Of a stretch of 5,955 nucleotides of DNA, positions 1-5,506 are shown one piece after another. Source of the DNA: Planctomycetota bacterium (GTDB lineage: Bacteria; Planctomycetota; Phycisphaerae; WQYP01); the NCBI GenBank assembly GCA_021828935.1, contig JAJZCU010000151.1, positions 1-5,955 on the forward strand, written 5' to 3'. Below the pieces are notes generated by a model. It saw only the letters and a list, made by a program, of their open reading frames with translations, did not search any database and was not told the DNA's origin. Position 1 is the first letter of the stretch. Every line of letters begins with the position of its first letter. A program made the translations under genes and the position numbers.

Positions 1-1
1 A

Positions 2-613
2 AAACGGGCGGCCCACAAGCCCGCCCCTGGAACGCCAGCCGCTTCGGGCGCTGGTAAAGTTGTTCCAGCCTACCGGCCGGGCGCGGTCAACAAGGTGGAT
101 AAAAAAGAATTAATAAAAAAATTGACGCGGCAGCAGAACTTTGGGCAATCCCCCCAGGGGCAAATGCAGGAGATGCTCGCCCGCATGCATACCAGCGCCC
201 GGCGCCTGGGCATTGCCAAAGCGGGTCCCCAAACGCAGGAAATACAACGCCGTATTGTGCTCTCGCTGAATCAGTTAATTAAAATGGCCGAGCGCAATCA
301 GTCCGGTCAGGGCTCCGGGCAGGGCAAAAAGCGGCAGTCGGGCCCTAAAAAGATGAGCCAAGGGCCAGCGCAGCCGGGCAATTCCTCGGGCGGAAGTCAT
401 GCGGCCAAAAACCACCCCATGCCCACCGGCGGCAACGAGGCGGCGCAAAAAAATGGACGCCTCACCTCGCAGAAACGCAATTGGGGCAATCTGCCGCCCA
501 AGGCCCGGCAATTGATCGCCAACGGCATTCAGGAACAGCCGTTGCCGCAGTACAAGAACTGGATTGATGATTACTACAAAGCCCTGGCGAACATTGGTAA
601 GAAACACCGGTGA
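2..613 (+). CDS. Hypothetical Gln/Gly/Pro-rich protein, 3' part (5' end outside the window)
   Basis: The frame is open from base 2 to the TGA at 611-613, so the gene probably enters from the left. A GTG at 95 could start a 172-residue version, but no Shine-Dalgarno precedes it, and the upstream in-frame codons give an Ala/Pro/Gly-rich stretch typical of a linker. Counting from that GTG, residues 22-67 look helical and contain QMQEMLARM and TQEIQRRIVLSLNQLI. Residues 69-127 are a low-complexity, probably disordered linker rich in Gly, Gln, Ser and Lys. The tail (130-168) has WGNLPPKARQLI followed by YYKALANIG. I recall this layout (helical 'QRRI..L..LI' block, disordered linker, 'WGNLP' tail) from uncharacterised planctomycete proteins encoded beside prenyltransferase-repeat proteins. 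No enzymatic motif is visible and the function is unknown. It is the first visible gene of the apparent operon, 53 bp upstream of the repeat-protein gene. Confidence 0.72.
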   Translation, partial: KRAAHKPAPGTPAASGAGKVVPAYRPGAVNKVDKKELIKKLTRQQNFGQSPQGQMQEMLARMHTSARRLGIAKAGPQTQEIQRRIVLSLNQLIKMAERNQSGQGSGQGKKRQSGPKKMSQGPAQPGNSSGGSHAAKNHPMPTGGNEAAQKNGRLTSQKRNWGNLPPKARQLIANGIQEQPLPQYKNWIDDYYKALANIGKKHR

Positions 614-666
614 TGCGTCGAAAGGCGCTGGCACAAAAGCGGCAGCAGCCGCCGAATGGATAAAAC

Positions 667-1725
667 ATGCGAAAAATTGTTAAACTTGGGTTAAGCGGGG
701 CGCTTGGGCTGGCGGCTATTGCGGGGTTAGGCGGGGCCCAGCGTTACGGCGCCGGCGCCCGCCGGTCAACCGAGGGCGGCGTAAGCAACCTGCGCCATGA
801 AATTACGCCGCAGGTCCAGGCGGCGGTGCATCGCGGGCTGCAATGGCTGGTACATCATCAATCCGCGGATGGTTCGTTTGGCACGAACGGCGGCCCCTAT
901 GGCAGCACCGCCATCACGTCTCTTTGCGGCATCGCCTTTATGGCCGGAGGCAGCCTGCCCCATCAAGGCCCTTACGCCACCAACGTCAGCAAGGCGCTGC
1001 ATTACGTGCTGGCAAATTGCCGCCAATCGGGCCTGATTTCCGGTAATGGCTACGGCAGCCCGATGTACGGCCATGGATTTTCCACGCTTTTTTTGGCCGA
1101 GGTCTATGGCGAAGACCCTACTGTGCCTATTAAAGAAAAGCTGGAAAAAGCCATCCGCCTGATCATTGAAACGCAAAATCCGCAGGGCGGTTGGCGTTAT
1201 CAGCCCGTGCCGGCGGACGCTGATTTATCCGTGACCATTTGCGAAGTCATGGCCCTCCGAGCCGCGCGTGATGCCGGCATCAATGTTCCGAAACGCACCA
1301 TCAACCACGCCATTTCGTTTGTGCGCAAATTACAGAATCCGGACGGCGGATTCAGTTACATGCTGGGCAATCCGGGATCGGCGTTTCCGCGGTCCGCGGC
1401 CGGTCTGGCGGCGCTGTTCTACATGGGCATTTATAACGGCAAGGCAATTGATAACGCGGTAAAATATGTCCTGCATAACAACCCCAGCGCAAACGCCGTC
1501 GGCATGTACCATTTCGCTTACGGATCGTACTACGCCACACAGGCCATGTTCATGGCCGGCGGAAATGCCTGGGCGAAATGGTGGCCGATCATTCGCAAGC
1601 AGGAGTTGCAGCGCCAACAGCCGGACGGCTCCTGGAGCGGCGAGGCCGGTGAACCATATGGTACGGCCATGGCGTTAATTGTGATGCAGATACCTGACCG
1701 ATACCTGCCAGTGCTGCAACGGTAG
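667..1725 (+). CDS. Exported prenyltransferase/squalene-oxidase-repeat protein (alpha/alpha toroid)
   Basis: A 352-residue protein. The ATG at 667 is the natural start because an in-frame TAA lies at 661-663. Residues 1-24 form a signal peptide (MRKIVK, then a Gly/Ala/Leu-rich core), so export to the periplasm or envelope is expected. The rest is helical repeats, each pair closed by a QW-like motif: HQSADGSFG (64-72), TQNPQGGWRY (169-178), LQNPDGGFSY (222-231) and RQQPDGSWSG (316-325). YGHGFSTLFLAEVYG (134-148) and the tail DRYLPVLQR (344-352) are typical of planctomycete family members. The fold is that of terpene cyclases and prenyltransferase beta subunits, but the chain is far shorter than squalene-hopene cyclase (about 630 residues). 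The nearest match to the cyclase DxDD acid motif is DADLS (184-188), which lacks the last Asp. Cyclase activity is therefore unlikely and the substrate is unknown. No good Shine-Dalgarno is seen, so translation may be coupled to the upstream gene or mini-ORF. The family call is firm; the role is not. Confidence 0.9.
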   Translation: MRKIVKLGLSGALGLAAIAGLGGAQRYGAGARRSTEGGVSNLRHEITPQVQAAVHRGLQWLVHHQSADGSFGTNGGPYGSTAITSLCGIAFMAGGSLPHQGPYATNVSKALHYVLANCRQSGLISGNGYGSPMYGHGFSTLFLAEVYGEDPTVPIKEKLEKAIRLIIETQNPQGGWRYQPVPADADLSVTICEVMALRAARDAGINVPKRTINHAISFVRKLQNPDGGFSYMLGNPGSAFPRSAAGLAALFYMGIYNGKAIDNAVKYVLHNNPSANAVGMYHFAYGSYYATQAMFMAGGNAWAKWWPIIRKQELQRQQPDGSWSGEAGEPYGTAMALIVMQIPDRYLPVLQR

Positions 1726-1764
1726 TCCGGGATCGCGTGTGGTATGGAACGGCGGTGGTCTTTC

Positions 1765-1769
1765 AGGGG
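1765..1769 (+). promoter_or_regulatory. Shine-Dalgarno AGGGG that fixes the start of the NPCBM gene at 1779
   Basis: AGGGG lies 9 nt before the ATG at 1779. It favours this ATG over the in-frame GTG at 1737, which has no comparable site and would place 14 extra residues before a normal-looking export signal. Confidence 0.55.
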
Positions 1770-1778
1770 TTGCCTGGC

Positions 1779-3014
1779 ATGAACAGCAGACGCATTTTTG
1801 GCGGCCAATCAGGGCGTTCCATGACGTGGGCGTCTTTGGCCTTGGCCGTGGCGCCTGTGGGCCGCGCGGTTGCCGCCGGCGCATCGCCAAAGTTTGACGT
1901 TCAAACCGATCAACTTACCCCGGCCCACCGTTTCACACTTTTGCACAACGCACGCATCGAAAAACTTACGTTGGCCGGGGGGCTGGCGGCCAAAATTGGC
2001 GCCGCCAATAAGAAAATAGCCGCGGCCGATATTGTCACAATACGCGCGACCTCCAAGCCGGCGGCGGCCGCGGCCGGCCAATGGCAGTTGTTGTTACGCA
2101 ATGACGATCAATGGCCGGGGCGGCCGGTGGGAATAAAAGGACAAAATTTCGTCTTTTCCGCGCCCGGCCTGGGGCGGTTGCAGGTTCCGTTGACGCAGGT
2201 GCTGGCGATGCGGCGATCATCGGGGCTGCACGTTTCGCGGAAACCCGCGGATCATGACACGGTGTTCCTGAAAAATGGCGACGCGCTGACCGGCGTTTTC
2301 GACACGCTTGCCGGTTCGGGCATCGAATTTTCCAGCAAGCTGGGGAAAATCACGATTCCGCTGAAACGCGTCCGCGGGCTGGTGTTGGGGGGCGCCGCCA
2401 TGCGTCCGCCGCGTAAACTGCGAGCCCGGGTGGTATTATCAAGCGGGCTTACGCTAACTACGGGATATCTGAACTGGCCGGGCGGGGGCACGGTGCAGGT
2501 GAAGGATCCCGCGGGTACGATATTAAAAATTCCCGCGGCAAACATTCGCCGCATACGCATGGTCGGCGGGCGCACCAACTTCTTAAGCCGCCTCACGCCG
2601 TCTAAGATCACGCACGTTTTTTACTTTTCTGCCGAACGTTGGCCCGTGCAAAAAAATAGCAATGTGCTGGGCCAGCCGCTGCGCGTGAATGGCCGCGTGT
2701 ATCACCATGGCCTGGGCGTTCACACGTCCACCACGCTGACCTACGCGCTGGGCGGGAAGTACAAAACGCTGGTAATCCGCCCCGCGTTGGATGATTCGGC
2801 CCGACCCTTTGGCGAAGCGCGGGTCAGCATAGCCGTGGATGGAAAGACCGTTTTCCAAAAGACGCTGCATTCAGAAGCTCCGCAAAATAGCGCGCCGCCT
2901 CTGGCGTTGCCGCTCAACGGGGCGCGCACGCTCACGCTCAGCGCTGTTTCGGCCGGTCACGCCGGCGTGCAGGGCCGGGTTGATTTTCTACATGCCGCAT
3001 TGGTCAAGCCTTAA
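1779..3014 (+). CDS. Exported beta-repeat protein with C-terminal NPCBM carbohydrate-binding-like domain
   Basis: A 411-residue protein from the ATG at 1779; a GTG at 1737 would give 425. Residues 1-34 look like a signal peptide (basic MNSRR, later an Ala/Leu/Val core ending near AVAAGA). Three tandem beta-rich repeats of about 45 residues follow at roughly 104-147, 162-204 and 218-262, each reading like 'hxLxxGdxLxGx...F...GxhxIPLxxVxxhx' (for example LKNGDALTGVF then KITIPLKRVRGLVL). Residues 52-90 may be a fourth, degenerate copy. Residues about 285-410 match the NPCBM domain (novel putative carbohydrate-binding module): VYHHGLGVHTSTTLTYAL (308-324) and the LDDSARPFGEARVSIAVDGK segment (337-356). 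In the family this domain sits at glycosidase or envelope-protein termini and is thought to bind sugars. No catalytic domain is visible. It lies 53 bp downstream of the toroid-protein gene without a terminator, so co-transcription is likely. A role in envelope or polysaccharide binding is an inference. Confidence 0.87.
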   Translation: MNSRRIFGGQSGRSMTWASLALAVAPVGRAVAAGASPKFDVQTDQLTPAHRFTLLHNARIEKLTLAGGLAAKIGAANKKIAAADIVTIRATSKPAAAAAGQWQLLLRNDDQWPGRPVGIKGQNFVFSAPGLGRLQVPLTQVLAMRRSSGLHVSRKPADHDTVFLKNGDALTGVFDTLAGSGIEFSSKLGKITIPLKRVRGLVLGGAAMRPPRKLRARVVLSSGLTLTTGYLNWPGGGTVQVKDPAGTILKIPAANIRRIRMVGGRTNFLSRLTPSKITHVFYFSAERWPVQKNSNVLGQPLRVNGRVYHHGLGVHTSTTLTYALGGKYKTLVIRPALDDSARPFGEARVSIAVDGKTVFQKTLHSEAPQNSAPPLALPLNGARTLTLSAVSAGHAGVQGRVDFLHAALVKP

Positions 3015-4026
3015 GGTGCGCGTGGCCGGGGAACAACTTCCGCCGATTTCCGCGAATGCCACGTCGGCTCCTGTGGCCGCTGCTGCGCCGTCCGCGGTCG
3101 ATCCGCTCCATCCCCTGCGCGGCGTTCGGCTAACCGATATTCTGCCGCTGGTGATGATCGCGCTTATTTCTTCCATCACCCCCATTGCCATTCGCGCCGC
3201 CGGGAAAAGCATTCCGCCAGTGCTCGGCGGTACGGTCCGTTTTTCGTTTGCGGGCCTGGCGCTTCTGGCGGCGCTGCATCTCAGGGGGCGGCTGCGTAAA
3301 ATTTGGGGCCGTGATCTACTAGGTATTTTCGCCTTGGGCATTCTCATCGTGCCGATCAATCAATTCGCCATTTGGCAGGGTACCGCCTGGGCAAATGCGT
3401 CCCACTCCGCCATCATGTATGCCAGCACGCCGGTGGTGGTGACGCTGGTGAGTTGCTTTATCGGCTGGGAAAAATTCAGCTCGCGGGTGTTTATCGCCGC
3501 ACTGCTGGCCATGTTCGGCGTAGCGGTGATTTTACTGCAAACGGGCCTGCGACTTTCCCCAACGTTTTTTAAGGGTGATTTGCTGCTGCTGGGGGCGGCC
3601 CTTTCCTGGGCGCTTTACCTCGTGGGCAGCAAGCCGCTCACCCGGCGGTATGGCAGCCTGAACGTGCAATGCTGGACGTTCCTAACCGGCGCCGCCGTGT
3701 GCGTGCCGTTCGTTTTGCCGGGCGCCGTGCAACTGCATTGGGGCGCGGTGACGAACGCATCATGGATGGGATTGGCATATTTGAGCATCATGGTATCGGG
3801 CGTAAACTATTTCTTGTTCAATTTTTCATTGGCCCGCCAGCCGCCGTCACGCGTGACCATTTTCAGCAATGCGGCATATCCGTTGACGGTTCTGTGGGAA
3901 TCGCTGCTACAGGGCGAGGCGCCGGGGCTTTGGTTCTTAGGCGGGGCGGCGATGATCTTCAGCGGCGTATTTTTCACCCTGTTCCACCGGACCCCAGCGG
4001 CAGGGCAATCGCATCTTCACGGCTGA
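2992..4026 (+). CDS. EamA/DMT-family transporter with an IS-encoded C-terminal tail
   Basis: A 344-residue inner-membrane protein of the drug/metabolite transporter superfamily, with two EamA repeats and about ten hydrophobic helices. The first repeat covers about 48-184 (LPLVMIALISSITPIAIRAA, GGTVRFSFAGLALLAAL, then ANASHSAIMYASTPVVVTLV). The second covers about 194-332 (GDLLLLGAALSWALYLVGSK through AAMIFSGVFFTLFH). The Pro-rich and Ala-rich first 45 residues are poorly family-like. The ATG at 2992 overlaps the upstream gene by 23 bp; GTG at 3016 or 3022 (the latter behind AAGG) would avoid the overlap and is plausible. The frame itself stays open back to 2839, inside the upstream gene, which is not a credible start. 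An ISAs1-family element begins at 4001, so the last residues (GQSHLHG, 338-344) and the TGA come from the IS terminus. Both EamA repeats are complete, so function may survive. The substrate is unknown; the family exports metabolites, amino acids or drugs. Confidence 0.88.
   Translation: MPHWSSLKVRVAGEQLPPISANATSAPVAAAAPSAVDPLHPLRGVRLTDILPLVMIALISSITPIAIRAAGKSIPPVLGGTVRFSFAGLALLAALHLRGRLRKIWGRDLLGIFALGILIVPINQFAIWQGTAWANASHSAIMYASTPVVVTLVSCFIGWEKFSSRVFIAALLAMFGVAVILLQTGLRLSPTFFKGDLLLLGAALSWALYLVGSKPLTRRYGSLNVQCWTFLTGAAVCVPFVLPGAVQLHWGAVTNASWMGLAYLSIMVSGVNYFLFNFSLARQPPSRVTIFSNAAYPLTVLWESLLQGEAPGLWFLGGAAMIFSGVFFTLFHRTPAAGQSHLHG
4001..4016 (+). repeat. Left terminal inverted repeat of the ISAs1-family element
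   Basis: CAGGGCAATCGCATCT is an exact inverted copy of 5326-5341. It lies directly beside the transposase stop codon (4017-4019, minus strand) and at the same time encodes most of the transporter's new tail. Confidence 0.95.
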
Positions 4027-5180
4027 ATAAGTCGCAGCAGGTGGTCGTTGCTCCAGCCCGCGATGAGGCGCTTGGTCTTCATGCCTACCTTGAGGGTCTT
4101 AGCGCGCGCAAGGATGTTTACGGCGATGCGGCGAAGGCGCGAGTAGTTCTCCGCGCCGTGGCCCTTGCGGATACGGCAATCGTCTTCCCTGAAGCTCACA
4201 TCCAACTGCCAGTGTAACTGATTCTCAATGGACCAATGCCCACGGATGAGTTGGGCGATGGTTTCGGCGCTGGCGTTCTTGATGCTGGAGATGTAGCAGC
4301 ACTGCTCCACGCTGACCTTGCCCGTGAAATCGCCATAATTTTGCCGCGTTCGTTCCACCACCACCATGGTGGCCAGACCCGCCCATTTATCACGCAAATC
4401 TTTTGAGAGGTGTTCCACCGCGTTGCTAACCCACACCCGCCGGGTTTCCTTGCGGCCATGGTCTTCCTGGATCTGCTCGAAGTAATCAATGGGCGCTTCC
4501 TGCCCCTTCTTGTGGTCCAGGATTAAATCCTGCATCACGTTGTCCACCTTTTCAGCCAACACCTCTTGGTTGTCCTTCGTTGGCAAAATATAGTCGCCGC
4601 CCCCTTCTACGATCTGCTGGGCAATGGCACGTTGACAGCCCATGGCATCAATGGTGACTGTCGCGCCATGCAGGTCCAGCAGTTTCAGGAGGGCGGGAAT
4701 GGCCACGATCTCGTTTTCTTTCTTCTCCACAGCCACCTGTGAGAAAACCAGCCGGTTGTCTCCTTGAGAGACTAGCGCGGTAACCAAATGGGCCATGCCG
4801 CTTTTGTCCCACCCACGCAAGAAACTCTGCCGCAGGGCCTTGCCGTCAATGGCCAGCTGCCGCGCCACCGATGGATCAACCATGGTGGCCACCCAAGAGA
4901 GGAAGCACCGCTCGAAGGCATCCGGATCTATTAAGGAGAAGACCCGGCCAAACGTGTCGTGCGAAGGAATGCCGTACGGCAAGTCCAGAAACGTCTTGAG
5001 CCATTCCAATTTACAGTTGCCCCACTCTTCGATCTGGACCCAACCGTCCGCCCCGCAGATCACGGCCATGATCGCAATGATGATCATGGAGTGCAGACTA
5101 TACCGCACAAAATTCCCCGTGCGTGGGTCGGGCAGGTCCGTAAAAAAGCGCAGAAAACCCCCGGTCGCATTAGCTTCCAT
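4017..5180 (-). CDS. ISAs1-family DDE transposase
   Basis: A 387-residue intact transposase of the ISAs1 family (RNase H-like DDE fold), which cuts and joins the IS ends. Residues 8-98 form the family's N-terminal domain (FFTDLPDPRTGN, MIIIAIMAVICGADGW, GIPSHDTFGRVF). The catalytic triad is visible: D112 in LAIDGKALRQS, D178 in TVTIDAMGCQ and E319 in GHWSIENQLHW, followed by the family signature HGAENYSRLRRIAVNIL (341-357). The ATG at 5178-5180 has a strong AGGAG six bases upstream. The reading frame has no frameshift or internal stop. The stop TGA (4017-4019) abuts the left inverted repeat, the normal compact arrangement. It is convergent with the EamA gene and their coding ends overlap by 10 bp. 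Function as a transposase is secure; current activity is an inference. Confidence 0.96.
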   Translation of the reverse strand: MEANATGGFLRFFTDLPDPRTGNFVRYSLHSMIIIAIMAVICGADGWVQIEEWGNCKLEWLKTFLDLPYGIPSHDTFGRVFSLIDPDAFERCFLSWVATMVDPSVARQLAIDGKALRQSFLRGWDKSGMAHLVTALVSQGDNRLVFSQVAVEKKENEIVAIPALLKLLDLHGATVTIDAMGCQRAIAQQIVEGGGDYILPTKDNQEVLAEKVDNVMQDLILDHKKGQEAPIDYFEQIQEDHGRKETRRVWVSNAVEHLSKDLRDKWAGLATMVVVERTRQNYGDFTGKVSVEQCCYISSIKNASAETIAQLIRGHWSIENQLHWQLDVSFREDDCRIRKGHGAENYSRLRRIAVNILARAKTLKVGMKTKRLIAGWSNDHLLRLIQP

Positions 5181-5186
5181 GCTAAG

Positions 5187-5191
5187 CTCCT
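5187..5191 (-). promoter_or_regulatory. Shine-Dalgarno of the transposase gene
   Basis: On the minus strand AGGAG stands six bases before the transposase ATG. It is the strongest ribosome-binding site in the window; the operon genes to the left mostly lack one. Confidence 0.7.
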
Positions 5192-5221
5192 AAATATGTT
5201 GTGAACAAAATTAAAACAACA

Positions 5222-5258
5222 CGCGGATCCGCGACCGTATGGCGATAAATTACGCCAT
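5222..5258. promoter_or_regulatory. Palindrome and stem-loop in the transposase leader
   Basis: Two inverted repeats lie 40-80 bp upstream of the transposase start, inside the IS. One is a perfect 12-bp palindrome CGCGGATCCGCG (5222-5233). The other is a 6-bp stem ATGGCG/CGCCAT (5239-5244 and 5253-5258) around an AT-rich 8-base loop. They could bind a protein or form a leader RNA hairpin that limits transposase expression, but no function is shown. A promoter on the minus strand could not be identified with confidence. Confidence 0.35.
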
Positions 5259-5325
5259 CGCCGCCCTTCAGGTCAAGCGCGCCACCCCCGCGGCGGTGTC
5301 AAACTGGCATGCTATTGGCCGGATT

Positions 5326-5341
5326 AGATGCGATTGCCCTG
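5326..5341 (-). repeat. Right terminal inverted repeat of the ISAs1-family element
   Basis: Read on the minus strand it is CAGGGCAATCGCATCT, identical to 4001-4016. Beyond 16 bp the two ends diverge apart from scattered matches such as a shared AATA about ten bases further in. Confidence 0.95.
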
Positions 5342-5477
5342 CAAGCCTGCCAAGCCCCTCGTGTTGCATTAGAAATGTCACTACCTCGGCGTCGCCGGCA
5401 CGGCCGCTGCGATCCGGGCTGGTTCGGCGGACCATTGTTGTTGGAGACGGCGGTTCCGGTTATCACTCTCTGATCGT

Positions 5478-5483
5478 TATACT
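5478..5483 (+). promoter_or_regulatory. Possible -10 box (TATACT) upstream of the DUF4365 gene
   Basis: TATACT lies 23 bp before the ATG at 5507, a suitable place for a sigma-70-like -10 box. No good -35 hexamer is seen 16-18 bp upstream (nearest TTCCGG at 5454-5459), so this is weak. The rest of 5342-5506 (165 bp, between the IS and the gene) shows no tRNA, terminator or coding sequence that I can support. Confidence 0.25.
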
Positions 5484-5506
5484 GCGGCGTGGAGTTAGAA
5501 CGCACG

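Larger units (their letters stand above)
4001..5341 (-). mobile_element. Complete ISAs1-family insertion sequence, 1341 bp
   Basis: The element is bounded by perfect 16-bp terminal inverted repeats, CAGGGCAATCGCATCT, and has one transposase gene on the minus strand that ends next to the left repeat. Length, the CAGGG ends and the transposase all fit the ISAs1 family (usually about 1.2-1.4 kb). About 145 bp of non-coding DNA sits between the transposase start and the right repeat. A G just outside both ends (4000, and complement of 5342) could extend the repeat to 17 bp, but the CA-start boundary is more usual. ISAs1-family elements normally make 8-10 bp target duplications. The ten bases left (3991-4000, accccagcgg) and right (5342-5351, caagcctgcc) do not match, so none is visible. 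The left end interrupts the EamA transporter gene. All transposase catalytic residues are intact, so it may be active. Confidence 0.93.

Noticed and set aside
115..453. A7 runs at 115-121 and 447-453 as programmed slippage or frameshift sites
   Set aside because: The frame on both sides is continuous and gives a coherent family-like protein; the alternative frames stop soon and add no domain.
275..634. 119-codon minus-strand ORF opposite gene 1
   Set aside because: It is antisense to the Q/G/P-rich gene, has no recognisable domain and no ribosome-binding site, and is explained by the high GC content.
667..1725. Squalene-hopene cyclase or other true terpene cyclase
   Set aside because: The protein is about half the needed length, is exported, and lacks the full DxDD motif; only the fold and QW-like repeats are shared.
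1726..1778. Terminator between the toroid and NPCBM genes
   Set aside because: The 53-bp gap has no GC stem followed by a T run; co-transcription is the simpler reading.
3669..4217. 182-codon + strand ORF crossing from the transporter gene into the IS
   Set aside because: It lies in another frame of the EamA gene and then antisense to the transposase; the product has no recognisable domain and its composition is that of a shadow frame.
5342..5506. tRNA, attachment site or CRISPR repeat in the gap after the IS
   Set aside because: No cloverleaf, T-loop motif, spaced repeats or copy of a tRNA end could be found on either strand.
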